Positions 32,741-41,811 of a DNA stretch of 64,000 nucleotides are shown here, piece by piece. The position numbers and the translations under genes are program-made. Location: positions 1 through 64,000 of the forward strand of contig NZ_MBSO01000072.1 in assembly GCF_001695835.1 (NCBI RefSeq), in the 5' to 3' direction. Source of the DNA: Ensifer sp. LC11. GTDB taxonomy: Bacteria; Pseudomonadota; Alphaproteobacteria; Rhizobiales; Rhizobiaceae. The notes beneath the pieces were generated by a model. That model was not told the DNA's origin and searched no databases. It was given only the letters and a program-made list of their open reading frames with translations. Position 1 is the first letter of the stretch. Every line of letters starts with the position of its first letter.

Positions 32741-34189
32741 TCAGCGTGGATGCGCACCCGGCAAGGAGAGCGGCGCAAGCTTTCGCATCGCCCGCCCCGT
32801 CGGGTCGTTCTCCGGGGCCCTGCGACAGGCATAGTCCTGGGCCTCCTGGAGTTTCGCGAGTGCGCCGTCATAGTCGATCAAGGTCGGCCGTCCACCACTG
32901 ACGACACAGGTCCCGTCGACATAAACTCGCTCGATCGCCCGCTCCGCGGCGCAATGCAGGAGGTTGCGCAGCGGATCATAGACAGGCTGCATCGCATGGT
33001 GGCGGAGATCGACGACCAGGAAATCCGCCTTGGCGCCGATAGCGATCCGCCCGATGTCGGTGCGGCCGAGCGCCTTGGCGCCCGCGGTGGTCGCGGCGTC
33101 CAGAATGTCGGCGGTCGCGACGTCGAAGACAGACTTGCCCGAGAGCCGCGCGCAGATCATCGCCTGGCGCATTTCCTCCAGCATATTGAAGGGGTAGCTG
33201 TCGGTTCCCAATGCCACATTGACGCCGGCACGCCGATAGCGGCCGACCGATTCCAGCGCCATGCCGCTACGCGAGAAGGTGACCGGGCAGTGCGCCACCG
33301 TCGTCTGGCGATCGGCGAGCAGATGCAGATCGATCTCGGTTCTCTGCCGGGTCCAGGAATGGCTGTCAATGAAGATGCAATGGCCAAGGATCAGGTCCTG
33401 GCCGAGCAGCCCGAGACTTTCGAGATACTGTACGGCCGTCAGTCCGTGCCGCCGCAGGAGTTCCTCGTGTTCGGCCATAGTCTGGGCGGCGTGAATGGTA
33501 ATCGGCATGCCGCGCTTGCGGGCCGCGGCCACCGCATCCTCAAGCAGTTCCGGCGAACAGGTCTCGATCTGCGACGGCGCAACGACACCACCGAGGCGGC
33601 CGGAGGCGTGTGCCGCCGCCGCATCGACAACTTCCAGCGCCCGCGCGAAGGCCTCGCGTCCGCGTGCCTTGTCCCAACGGAAATCGAGACGGTGGCTGTC
33701 TTCGACATGCCATTGCGCCTCACGGAACCCAGGCGCGACGAAGGCGCGTGCGCCACTTTTCGCAAGCGTCGGCAACCAGCTTTGATGCGGCCCGGCAATG
33801 TCGAGCAGGGTGGTGACGCCACTGCGCATCAAATCGCCGACCATGACCGTCAACGACGCCTCGATCGCGTCATCGTCGATCTCCAGCAGGTTGGAATATT
33901 CGTAGAGCGCATTGCCCCAGAGCGCGGCCGTGCCGATGTCCTCGAAGATGCCCTTGGAGATCGGTTCTTCCCCGGAGTGGCAATGCACATTGACGAAGCC
34001 GGGCATGATCATGCGATCGCGGCCGGAGCTCTCGCTGTCGAACGGGCCGTCATAATGACCGCCGACATGCACGAAGCCCGTGTCGTCATAGGCGACGTCG
34101 GCATCATGCATATAGACGTGGCCATTGCGCTCGCTGTCGAAGGCGACCAACGTGTGTGCCTTGCGGATGACGTGGATCTCTTTAGTCAT
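32741..34189 (-). CDS. Amidohydrolase (deaminase/chlorohydrolase family)
   Basis: A 482-residue metal-dependent hydrolase of the TrzA/SsnA/cytosine-deaminase-like superfamily. The metal and catalytic residues are all visible: HCHS after GFVNV (H69, H71), histidine in TIHAAQTMAEHEE, histidine in LGHCIFIDSH, and aspartate in LGTDSYP. It may deaminate or dechlorinate a ring or guanidine-type compound. The start codon overlaps the end of the aapM-like gene by eight bases, so its substrate is probably what the Aap-like transporter imports. Confidence 0.9.
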   Translation of the reverse strand: MTKEIHVIRKAHTLVAFDSERNGHVYMHDADVAYDDTGFVHVGGHYDGPFDSESSGRDRMIMPGFVNVHCHSGEEPISKGIFEDIGTAALWGNALYEYSNLLEIDDDAIEASLTVMVGDLMRSGVTTLLDIAGPHQSWLPTLAKSGARAFVAPGFREAQWHVEDSHRLDFRWDKARGREAFARALEVVDAAAAHASGRLGGVVAPSQIETCSPELLEDAVAAARKRGMPITIHAAQTMAEHEELLRRHGLTAVQYLESLGLLGQDLILGHCIFIDSHSWTRQRTEIDLHLLADRQTTVAHCPVTFSRSGMALESVGRYRRAGVNVALGTDSYPFNMLEEMRQAMICARLSGKSVFDVATADILDAATTAGAKALGRTDIGRIAIGAKADFLVVDLRHHAMQPVYDPLRNLLHCAAERAIERVYVDGTCVVSGGRPTLIDYDGALAKLQEAQDYACRRAPENDPTGRAMRKLAPLSLPGAHPR

Positions 34190-35285
34190 GCGTGGTCCTG
34201 AAATATTGCTCTAGGAAACGACTGTAAGCCCCCATGAGAGCGCTGAAAACGAAGTATACGACGGCCGCGAAAACATAACCTTCGAGTACGGCGATACCCT
34301 GCCACTGAGGATCGCGCATGGCGGTGCGGACGGTGTCGAGGAAGTCGAGGAGGCCAACGATCGTCACGAGCGTGGTGTCCTGGAAGAAGCCGATGAACAG
34401 ACTGACAAGCGGCGGGATAACCTTCTTCAATGCCTGCGGCAGCACGATCTTGCGCATGATCTGCCAATAGTGCAGGCCGAGCGAGTGTCCGGCCTCCACC
34501 TGCCCTTTAGGCACCGCTTGCAGGCCACCACGCACGATCTCGGCGATATAGGCGGCGGCAAAGAGGATGATCGCCACCTGCGCCCGGATGAGTTTGTCGA
34601 TGGTGATGCCATCAGGCATGAACAGCGGCAGCATGACTGTTGCCATGAACAGGATGCTGATCAGCGGCACGCCGCGCACGATCTCGATGAACCCGACACC
34701 GAGAACGCGGATCGCCGGAAGGTTTGACGCGCGGGCGAGCGCAAGCGCGATGCCGAGCGGCAACGCGCAGGCGAGCCCGATGAAGGACAGCATGAAGGAG
34801 AGCGGCAACCCGCCCCATTGCGTCGTCGGTACGACGCTGAGGCCGAAGTAGCCACCAGCCATAAGCACATAGAGCGTCGGCAGGATGATCGCGACCCAGG
34901 CGATCAGCAGCCCCCGCCCCCAGACCTTCGGCACCATAGAGACGAGACAGGCGCCGAGGAACAGAAGCATGGCCGCCAGCGGTCGCCATTGCTCTTCGAA
35001 CGGATAGAAGCCGAAGAAGATGTAGCGCATCTTCGCCGACAGGAACGGCCAGCAGGCACCGCTCGTCGCCTTGCATTCCGCCGGTGTCCCCGAGAACGTC
35101 GCATCGACGAACAGCCAGCCGATCGCCAGCTTAGCAAGCGTGAAGATCGTGCCGAGGCAGAGGATGGTGATCAGCGCGTTGCCGGGCGTTCCAAAATAGG
35201 CGCCGAGCCACCGGCCATTCGGCGCCGGCGGCGCTTGGCGAGAGGTGAGCGTGGTGTCGGCGATGAGAGTGTCGATCTGCGTCAT
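34182..35285 (-). CDS. aapM: Polar amino-acid ABC transporter permease (AapM-like)
   Basis: A 367-residue permease of the HisMQ type with about eight membrane segments. The EAA loop AGHSLGLHYWQIMRKIVLPQ is near residue 300, after the diagnostic IAEIVRGGLQAVPKGQVEAG. Length and the large N-terminal extension match AapM of the rhizobial general amino-acid permease. aapQ-like lies three bases upstream. No ATPase gene (aapP) follows; an amidohydrolase takes that place. Confidence 0.9.
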   Translation of the reverse strand: MTQIDTLIADTTLTSRQAPPAPNGRWLGAYFGTPGNALITILCLGTIFTLAKLAIGWLFVDATFSGTPAECKATSGACWPFLSAKMRYIFFGFYPFEEQWRPLAAMLLFLGACLVSMVPKVWGRGLLIAWVAIILPTLYVLMAGGYFGLSVVPTTQWGGLPLSFMLSFIGLACALPLGIALALARASNLPAIRVLGVGFIEIVRGVPLISILFMATVMLPLFMPDGITIDKLIRAQVAIILFAAAYIAEIVRGGLQAVPKGQVEAGHSLGLHYWQIMRKIVLPQALKKVIPPLVSLFIGFFQDTTLVTIVGLLDFLDTVRTAMRDPQWQGIAVLEGYVFAAVVYFVFSALMGAYSRFLEQYFRTTHD

Positions 35286-35288
35286 CGC

Positions 35289-36440
35289 TCAGCGCTCCCT
35301 CAGCGCGACCCGCGCATTGTACCAGTTCATGACCAGCGAGATCAGGATGGACAGACCGAGATAGACACCCATGAAAATGGCAATGGCTTCAATCGCCTGT
35401 CCGGTTTGGTTCATAACCGTGTTCGAGACCATCACCAGGTCCGGATAACCGATCGCGATGGCGAGCGAACTGTTCTTGAAGACGGTCAGGTAAGTGTTGG
35501 TGAGCGGTGGGATGATGATCCGGAGCGCCTGTGGCAGGATCACCAGTTTCAGGGTGCGCCCACGTGACAGGCCAAGCGCCGTCGCCGCCTCCCATTGCCC
35601 CTTGCTGACGGCCTGAATGCCGGCGCGCACGATTTCCGCAACGTTAGCCGACACACTCAACGTAAGCCCGAGCAGAAGCGCCACAAATTCGGGGCGCAGA
35701 TGATAGCCGCCGCTCAGGCGAAACCGCCCGAGTTCGGGCACGTCCCAAGAGACGGCGATATTTGCGACCAGGAATACCGCCGCGAGCGGCAGCACAAACG
35801 CCAGCGTCCCGCAAGGGGCAATCGGCATGTCCTTTCCGGTCAAGACACGGCGGCGACCGAGAACCCGTGCGGCGAGAGCGGCACCGGCGAGGCCAACAAC
35901 GAGCGCAGCTATCAACTCGGTAAAGCCGCTCTCCCAGCGCAACGCCGGCATGACCAGGCCGCTGTTTGAGAGGAACACGCCAGGAAGCATCTCAATCGCC
36001 TGCTTGACCGGCGGGAATGCGGAAATGATCAGCGAATACCAGAGCAGCAGGTAGAGCAGCAGTGGCACGTTGCGCAGCGCCTCGACATAGGCGAGCATCA
36101 GGCGGGACAGGACGGGATTGTGCGACAGTCGCCCGATACCGACCAGAAGCCCGAGAATGGTGCCGAACAGCGCTGCCAGCAACGAGACCTTTACGGTGTT
36201 GGTGATGCCGACGAGGATGGCGCGGCCGATCGTATCGGTCGGCTCATAGGCAATCGCCGATTCCGTGATGACGAAGCCCGCCTGGCGCGCCAGAAAGCCG
36301 AAGCCGGTCGCGATATCCTGCTTGGCAAGATTGGCACTCGCGGTGCTGAACATCACCCAGGCGACGAACAGCACGGCGCCAATGGCGATCATTTGATAGA
36401 GATAGGCGCGAATGCGCGCATCGTAAAACAGCAGAGGCAT
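35289..36440 (-). CDS. aapQ: Polar amino-acid ABC transporter permease (AapQ-like)
   Basis: A 383-residue permease with about eight membrane segments, pairing with AapM-like. The conserved segment IVRAGIQAVSKGQWEAATALG and the EAA loop GLSRGRTLKLVILPQALR lie near residue 290-315. The N-terminus has the AapQ-style long first periplasmic loop. Two hairpins separate it from the aapJ-like gene upstream, a common way to keep binding-protein RNA more abundant. Confidence 0.9.
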   Translation of the reverse strand: MPLLFYDARIRAYLYQMIAIGAVLFVAWVMFSTASANLAKQDIATGFGFLARQAGFVITESAIAYEPTDTIGRAILVGITNTVKVSLLAALFGTILGLLVGIGRLSHNPVLSRLMLAYVEALRNVPLLLYLLLWYSLIISAFPPVKQAIEMLPGVFLSNSGLVMPALRWESGFTELIAALVVGLAGAALAARVLGRRRVLTGKDMPIAPCGTLAFVLPLAAVFLVANIAVSWDVPELGRFRLSGGYHLRPEFVALLLGLTLSVSANVAEIVRAGIQAVSKGQWEAATALGLSRGRTLKLVILPQALRIIIPPLTNTYLTVFKNSSLAIAIGYPDLVMVSNTVMNQTGQAIEAIAIFMGVYLGLSILISLVMNWYNARVALRER

Positions 36441-36476
36441 GGGGCACCCGTCCCTTAACGCAGGATCTACAGCGCC

Positions 36477-36538
36477 GCGCGTCTTGTCAGACGCGCAAAG
36501 TTTAGTAGGGAGATGGACCCGCGCCGGAACGCGGGCCC
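36477..36538 (-). other. Two intercistronic hairpins between aapJ- and aapQ-like genes
   Basis: First, GCGCGTCT (36477-36484) with AGACGCGC (36489-36496), loop four bases. Second, GGACCCGCG (36515-36523) with CGCGGGCCC (36530-36538), one mismatch that becomes a wobble on the minus-strand RNA. They directly follow the binding-protein stop codon. Confidence 0.6.
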
Positions 36539-36546
36539 GTCAGTTC

Positions 36547-37578
36547 TCAACGGAACGGCGGTGCGTAAAGCAGGCCACCTTCGCTCCAACGCGTGTTCGG
36601 CCCGCGCGTCAGGCCAAGCGCGGTCTTGGTGCCAAGGTTGCGTTCGAACACTTCGCCGTAGTTTCCGACACCCTTGATGATGTTGTAGCCCCACTTGTTG
36701 TCGAGGTTCAGCATCTTGCCGAGCTCCTCGCTGACGCCGAGCATGCGTTGGATCTCCGGATCCTCGCTCTTTGCCATCTCGTCGACATTGGCCTGGGTGA
36801 TCCCGCGTTCCTCGGCGGCCATCAACATCCAGACGGACCAGGATACGATATCGCGCCAGTTGGAATCGTTCTGACGGACAGAGGGTGCCAGTGGCTCCTT
36901 GGAGATGGTTTCCGGCAGCACGACGTAATCATCCGGGTTGTTGGCAACCGCTCGGATCGATGCCAGGTCCGAGCGGTCGGACGAGATCGCCTCGCAGCGA
37001 CCGGAGAAGAAGGCGTTGCGGTTTTCGTCCGGGTTTTCGAACACGACCAGTTCGAATTTGCCGCCGATCGAGCGGAAGAAGTCGCTGAGGTTTTGCGCCG
37101 TCGTCGTGCCGGGCAGCGTACAGATCGCCGCATCCGTCAACTCCTTGGCGCTGTTGACGCCAAGCGACTTCGGCACCATCAGCCCCTGCCCGTCGTAGAA
37201 GACCGTCGGCCCGAAATCGAGGCCGAGCGAAACTTCGCGCGAGAAGGTGTGAGTCGTCTGGCGCGACAGCATGTCGATTTCGCCGGACTGAAGCGCCTGG
37301 AAGCGGGTGTTGATATTGGTCAGAACGAAGTCGACCTTTTCCGGATCGCCGAATACGGCTGAGGCGACGGCGCGGCAGACGTCAACGTCGAAGCCCTGCA
37401 TGTGCCCCTTGGCATCCGCGGTGGCAAAGCCTGGCGTGCTCATCGAGACACCGCAGATTAGCTTGCCGCGTGCCTTGACGGTTTCCAGCGTCGAGGCCGC
37501 ATTCGCCGTCGTCGCCGCGACAAGCCCGACGGCAACGCCCGCAACCGTGGCGCAGAGCTGTAGAATCCTGCGTTTCAT
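36547..37578 (-). CDS. aapJ: Periplasmic amino-acid-binding protein (AapJ-like)
   Basis: A 343-residue binding protein of the SBP_bac_3 family. A signal peptide ends near ANAAS (residues 1-26). The mature part shows GVSMSTPGFATADAKGHMQG, the DVCRAVASAVFGD and TNINTRFQALQSGEIDMLSR stretches typical of AapJ. GGGAGGG precedes the ATG at 37578. It probably delivers polar amino acids or related nitrogen compounds to the AapQM-like permeases. Confidence 0.93.
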   Translation of the reverse strand: MKRRILQLCATVAGVAVGLVAATTANAASTLETVKARGKLICGVSMSTPGFATADAKGHMQGFDVDVCRAVASAVFGDPEKVDFVLTNINTRFQALQSGEIDMLSRQTTHTFSREVSLGLDFGPTVFYDGQGLMVPKSLGVNSAKELTDAAICTLPGTTTAQNLSDFFRSIGGKFELVVFENPDENRNAFFSGRCEAISSDRSDLASIRAVANNPDDYVVLPETISKEPLAPSVRQNDSNWRDIVSWSVWMLMAAEERGITQANVDEMAKSEDPEIQRMLGVSEELGKMLNLDNKWGYNIIKGVGNYGEVFERNLGTKTALGLTRGPNTRWSEGGLLYAPPFR

Positions 37579-37690
37579 GAATTCCCTCCCATTGGTTTTC
37601 TTTGTCCTGACCCGTCCTGGTCGTGCGGTCCTCGTCGCACGCCTCCTCCCGAACCGATCGGCTCCGACCCCATAATCGCCGGCGCCGATA

Positions 37691-37737
37691 ATTGCATACG
37701 ATAGACGGATACAAACATCAACATGATTGTATACAAT
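37691..37737. promoter_or_regulatory. Paired GntR-type operators between aapJ-like and gntR genes
   Basis: ATTGTATACAAT at 37726-37737 is a perfect 12-bp palindrome. A second copy, ATTGCATACGAT at 37691-37702, matches 10 of 12 bases and begins 35 bp away. TTGTATACAA-like palindromes are usual sites for FCD-type GntR regulators, so the neighbouring regulator likely binds both. Confidence 0.7.
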
Positions 37738-37778
37738 ATTGACGAGCAAATTTGGGAACGTTATCCAAGGGCAAGGGC

Positions 37779-38507
37779 ATGTTCGGCCGGTCGGCGACCG
37801 GCGCCGTTGGGGAGGCAACCTTGTCTGAGAAATCAAGCCGCAGCGAGGTGGTCTACAAGCTCCTGCGCCAGGCGATCCTGGAGCAAGCCTTGAAGCCGGG
37901 AACGAAGCTTTCCGAAGACACGATCGCCGATCACTTCAAGGTCAGCCGCACCAGCGTGCGCGGAGCCCTGGTCCGGTTGAATGCCGAAGGCATCGTTGAC
38001 CTGAGAGCCAACAAGGGGGCCTGCGTGGCCGAGCCGACGTTGGAAGAGGCACGCGATATCTTCGCGCTTCGGCGCATGCTCGAGGCCGAGGTCATCCGGC
38101 GGCTGGTGGCCAATCTCGACGGCGCCGGCGTCAGGCGGCTGCAACAGCACGTCAAGCAGGAAGAGGCCGCCCTTTCCGATCACGGACCTCTTTCAATCCG
38201 GCTTGCGGGCGAGTTCCACATCCTGTTGGCGGAGCTCACGGGCTCGCAGGCGCTGACGCGGTTTGTTCGCGAGATCGTCTCGCGCTGCTCGCTGATCCTT
38301 GCGCGCTTCGCGCGACTGCATTCGCCGGAATGCGCGGTCGACGAACACGTCCAAATCATTTGCGCCTTGCAGTCACGTGACACAGCGACCGCCGAGCGCA
38401 TCATGCGCGAGCATCTCGACGCAGTCGAACTGCGCGCCGAACTCGACACCGACAAGGCCGAACCGGACATCTCCGCCATCCTGCAGCGCTACGCCCGCAA
38501 AAGCTGA
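37779..38507 (+). CDS. GntR-family (FadR/FCD subgroup) transcriptional regulator
   Basis: A 242-residue regulator. Winged helix-turn-helix at ~15-80 (VVYKLLRQAILEQALKPGTK, LSEDTIADHFKVSRTSVRGA) and an all-helical FCD ligand domain (~90-225, FALRRMLEAEVIRRL, then GEFHILLAELTGSQALTRFV). It is divergent from the aapJ-like gene with two palindromic sites between them, and upstream of the orphan binding protein, so it probably controls both transport units. ATG 37779 is preferred to an upstream TTG at 37752. Confidence 0.92.
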   Translation: MFGRSATGAVGEATLSEKSSRSEVVYKLLRQAILEQALKPGTKLSEDTIADHFKVSRTSVRGALVRLNAEGIVDLRANKGACVAEPTLEEARDIFALRRMLEAEVIRRLVANLDGAGVRRLQQHVKQEEAALSDHGPLSIRLAGEFHILLAELTGSQALTRFVREIVSRCSLILARFARLHSPECAVDEHVQIICALQSRDTATAERIMREHLDAVELRAELDTDKAEPDISAILQRYARKS

Positions 38508-38670
38508 GACCTTCCGCAGAAGCAGCGCGTGAGCTCGAAGAAACGACGTTCTCACGTCGATCTGCGGCACGAACTGTCGCGGGCCAAGAAGCCCGACAGC
38601 CGCCTCTCCTTCCAATATCCTGCAACGTTACCGGTGCGCCGGGCAGGTCTTGCAAGAGAGGGAGTAAGTC

Positions 38671-40260
38671 ATGCCGAGAGAACTGGAATTCATGAGCCGT
38701 CAGGTTGCCGCAGGACGGCTGTCGCGAAGGGAGTTTCTGGGGCGTGCGGCAGCGCTCGGGGTAACGGTCGCATCGGCGAACCTATTGCTTGGCGAGGCGG
38801 CACGCGCCGCCGGGCCGATCAAGGGCGGAATTCTGAAAGCGGGCCTGGTTGGCGGCGAATCGACCAACAGCCTCGATCCGGCGACCTGGGCAAGTCAGGT
38901 CCCCTATACGCTCGGACGCTGCTGGGGAGAGCAGCTCCTGGAAGTCTCACCGACGGGTGAGATCGAGCATCGCATTGCGGAAGCCTATGAGGCGACACCC
39001 GATGCCAAGACCTGGCGTTTCAAGATCCGCAAGGATGTCACCTTTCACAATGGCAAGGAGTTGACGCCGGCCGACGTCGTGGCGACGATCGAGCGCCATG
39101 GAGACGCCGATTCCAAGTCGGCGGCCCTGCCCTTCGTCCAGGAATTCGAGACGATCAAGGCCGACGGCGACAGTGTCGTCATCACCCTTCGCCAACCGAA
39201 TGCCGACCTGCCCTATGTCGTCAGCGACTACCACCTGATGATCCAGCCGAACGGCGGCAAGGACGATCCGACGGCCGGTATCGGCACGGGTCCCTACAAG
39301 GTGGTTTCCAACGAACCCGGCGTCAAACACATCGCCGAGCGGCATGAGGGGTACTGGGGATCGGCCGAGCGTGGCCATGCCGACCAGATCGAAATCGCCG
39401 TCATCAACGATTCGACCGCGCGCACGGCCGCCCTGCAAAGCGGCCAGATCCACATGATCAATCGCATCGAGCCCAAAATCGTCGCGCTGATCAAGCGCCT
39501 CCCGGGCGTCGCCATCCGCAACGTGCCCGGCAAGGGACACTACGTCTTCATTGCCCATTGCAACACTGGACCTTTCGACAACAACGACCTGCGCCTGGCG
39601 CTGAAATATGCGGTCGATCGCGAGGAGATGGTCGCAAAGGTGCTCGCCGGCTACGGCACCGTCGGCAACGACACGCCGATGATCAAGGGCTATCCACTTT
39701 TTGACAATGATGTCGCGCAGCGGGTCTTCGATCCTGACAAGGCGAAGTTTCATTACAAGAAGTCCGGGCACAGCGGCTCGGTGCTGCTGAGGACGTCCGA
39801 CGTCGCCTTCCCGGGCGCCGTCGATGCGGCGCAGCTCTTCCAGATGAGCGCCGCCAAATGCGGCATCACCATCGATCTCAAGCGCGAGCCCGGCGACGGC
39901 TACTGGTCGGACGTCTGGAACAAGCAGCCCTTCAGCATGTCCTACTGGACCGGCCGGCCGACGCAGGACCAGGTTTATTCGATCGCCTATCTCTCCAAGG
40001 CCGAATGGAATGATACCCGTTTCTTCCGCGAAGACTTCGACAAGCTGATCTTTGCCGCACGGGGGGAACCCGACCAGGCCAAGCGGAAGGCGCTCTATCG
40101 CCAGGCGGCGACGATCCTGCGCGACGAAGGCGGCGTCATCGTGCCGATGTTCAACAACTACATCGATGCGACGAGCGAAAAAGTGGGGGGCTGGGTCGTT
40201 GACCCGAACGGCGAACTGATGAACGGCCATGCCCTGACGAAGTGCTGGCTGAACGCCTGA
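38671..40260 (+). CDS. Tat-exported peptide-type ABC substrate-binding protein (orphan)
   Basis: A 529-residue SBP_bac_5 family binding protein. A twin-arginine signal (LSRREFLGRAAALGVTV, then AARAAG) covers about residues 18-50. The mature protein shows the family markers YEATPDAKTWRFKIRKDVTF, NGKELTPADVVATIERH and LRLALKYAVDREEM. It would bind peptides, opines or similar solutes. No permease or ATPase genes accompany it; a terminator follows. It may serve a transporter encoded elsewhere, under the upstream GntR regulator. Confidence 0.92.
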   Translation: MPRELEFMSRQVAAGRLSRREFLGRAAALGVTVASANLLLGEAARAAGPIKGGILKAGLVGGESTNSLDPATWASQVPYTLGRCWGEQLLEVSPTGEIEHRIAEAYEATPDAKTWRFKIRKDVTFHNGKELTPADVVATIERHGDADSKSAALPFVQEFETIKADGDSVVITLRQPNADLPYVVSDYHLMIQPNGGKDDPTAGIGTGPYKVVSNEPGVKHIAERHEGYWGSAERGHADQIEIAVINDSTARTAALQSGQIHMINRIEPKIVALIKRLPGVAIRNVPGKGHYVFIAHCNTGPFDNNDLRLALKYAVDREEMVAKVLAGYGTVGNDTPMIKGYPLFDNDVAQRVFDPDKAKFHYKKSGHSGSVLLRTSDVAFPGAVDAAQLFQMSAAKCGITIDLKREPGDGYWSDVWNKQPFSMSYWTGRPTQDQVYSIAYLSKAEWNDTRFFREDFDKLIFAARGEPDQAKRKALYRQAATILRDEGGVIVPMFNNYIDATSEKVGGWVVDPNGELMNGHALTKCWLNA

Positions 40261-40270
40261 TCAGGTGCTC

Positions 40271-40305
40271 AAGGGCCGCAGGTCGGCGAACGCCCTGTGG
40301 CCCTT
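40271..40305 (+). terminator. Terminator after the orphan binding protein
   Basis: AAGGGCCGCAGG (40271-40282) pairs with CCTGTGGCCCTT (40294-40305) with one wobble, loop 11 bases, followed by TAAAGAT. Begins ten bases after the stop codon. Confidence 0.65.
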
Positions 40306-40345
40306 TAAAGATCGGACGAAATAAGAGCGCCGCGGGGCGACGAGC

Positions 40346-41020
40346 TCAGATCGCCCGGCGCAGCGATACCGTGCCATCACTCGCAAGCTCTGCTTCGATA
40401 CCGTGATAGCGGGCAAGCGTCACATGCGGTGTGTCGGCGGCGGCTTCATGGGCGCCGGTGACGACGACGACATCGGCGCCGGCCGCCAGACCCGCCAGAA
40501 TACCCGCGGGCGCATCTTCGAAGACCAGGCAATCTTCCGGCCGAACGCCGAGGCGCTCGGCGGCCAATCGATAACCTTGCGGATCAGGCTTGCCGACGGA
40601 AACATCTTCGCCAGCGATCATCAGTTGCGGCATCGGGATGCCGGCCGCCGCAAGACGGCGCACCGCAAGATCGAGCGGCGCCGACGTGACGATCGCCCAT
40701 TTCTCCGGCGGCAGGGAGTTCAGGAAAGCAATTGCTCCGGGGATTTCGACGATGCCCTCGACATCGGCGATCTCCGCAAGCGCCAGATCATAGGCTTCCT
40801 TTTCCGGATCGACACCGGGCAGTTCCAGATTGCGGATCGTATCGACAGCCCGGACGCCGTGAACGGTCTTTATAAACTCGATCGGGTCGAGGCCGTTGCG
40901 CTCCGCCCAGGCGCCCCAGACGCGTTCGACGACGGCCATGGAGTTCAACAGAGTGCCGTCCATATCGAAAAGCAGGGCAGCGAAGTTCTTCGTGAAGACG
41001 GATGAAGGCGCGGCGTCCAA
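40346..41020 (-). CDS. HAD-superfamily sugar-phosphatase-like hydrolase
   Basis: A 224-residue phosphatase. Motif I is LLFDMDGTLLNS, motif II the threonine in AIVTSAPLD, motif III the lysine in VGKPDPQGYRLAAERLG, motif IV VFEDAPAGILAG. It resembles DOG/GPP-type sugar-phosphatases and beta-phosphoglucomutases. No in-frame ATG lies before motif I; a TTG at 41020 with AGGGGA five bases upstream is taken as start, while a GTG at 41083 would add 21 unlikely residues. Confidence 0.88.
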   Translation of the reverse strand: MDAAPSSVFTKNFAALLFDMDGTLLNSMAVVERVWGAWAERNGLDPIEFIKTVHGVRAVDTIRNLELPGVDPEKEAYDLALAEIADVEGIVEIPGAIAFLNSLPPEKWAIVTSAPLDLAVRRLAAAGIPMPQLMIAGEDVSVGKPDPQGYRLAAERLGVRPEDCLVFEDAPAGILAGLAAGADVVVVTGAHEAAADTPHVTLARYHGIEAELASDGTVSLRRAI

Positions 41021-41142
41021 TGCAATCCCCTGAGCTGTTGAGAAACGGGCGGCAGCAGCATCGCCCTTAAGAAGGAGGCACACGTACTACCTGATCGGCG
41101 AGTGCACAATGGCCTATACGTTTTCGCTGCAGACGGCAGCTT

Positions 41143-41811
41143 TCAGTTTGTTCCCCACCCTATCGCCGTGGCGAGGAAGTCGATCGGCCCGCCCGGCTGA
41201 TCGTCGTCGAAAATGGCGCAGGACAGGACCCCACTGAACACGGCACCGGAATCGACATTGGTCCGGTTTCCCACGGTGCAGGGATTGGCCGCGCTGGGCG
41301 TGTGTCCGTGGCAAAGATGCCGGCCCCAGTATTCGCCCGAATAGTCGTCGGGCCTCCTGATCCAAAGAAAGATCTCATCACCTTGCCGCTCCAGCGGCAG
41401 GGTCTCATCGACACCGGCATGCACGAAAATGCGAAACCGCTCCACAAGAATGGAGGGAAGCTCGTTGATCCACTTCAGATGTCGACCGGGAACGGTGCCG
41501 TTGTAGGAAATCAGTGTCTCCCGCCCGCCATTCATGAGCCACCAGTCGACGTCACTCTCGCCGCTGCTTGCGCCCCACAGCATCTCTTCATGGTTGCCCT
41601 TAAGCGTCAGCCAGGTCCAGCCGGGCCTGGTCGGGCCAGCCATGATCAATTCGACGACGCCGCGACTGTCCGGTCCTCGGTCGATCAGGTCGCCGAGAAA
41701 GATCACTCGGCCCGAGGTTGCATAGGCTTCGATCTCGTCCAGCAGCGCACGCAACTGGTCAAGGCAGCCGTGAATGTCACCAACGGCGAAAGTCAGATGC
41801 CGGACGGCCAT
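41143..41811 (-). CDS. PPP-family serine/threonine phosphatase-like metallophosphoesterase
   Basis: A 222-residue protein with the full PPP motif set: GDIHG near residue 12, GDLIDRGPDS near 40, GNHEE near 72, then HAGVD and HGHTP. This is the bacterial PrpA/ApaH-like phosphatase group; it may act on phosphoproteins or dinucleotides. ATG at 41811 (MAVRHLTFAVGDIHG) gives the normal N-terminus. Stands alone between convergent or unrelated neighbours. Confidence 0.9.
   Translation of the reverse strand: MAVRHLTFAVGDIHGCLDQLRALLDEIEAYATSGRVIFLGDLIDRGPDSRGVVELIMAGPTRPGWTWLTLKGNHEEMLWGASSGESDVDWWLMNGGRETLISYNGTVPGRHLKWINELPSILVERFRIFVHAGVDETLPLERQGDEIFLWIRRPDDYSGEYWGRHLCHGHTPSAANPCTVGNRTNVDSGAVFSGVLSCAIFDDDQPGGPIDFLATAIGWGTN

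Noticed and set aside
40722-40738. Near copy of the ligD/tetR palindrome (AGGAAAGCAATTGCT)
   Set aside because: It lies inside the HAD phosphatase coding region, breaks the symmetry, and is best explained by codon use.
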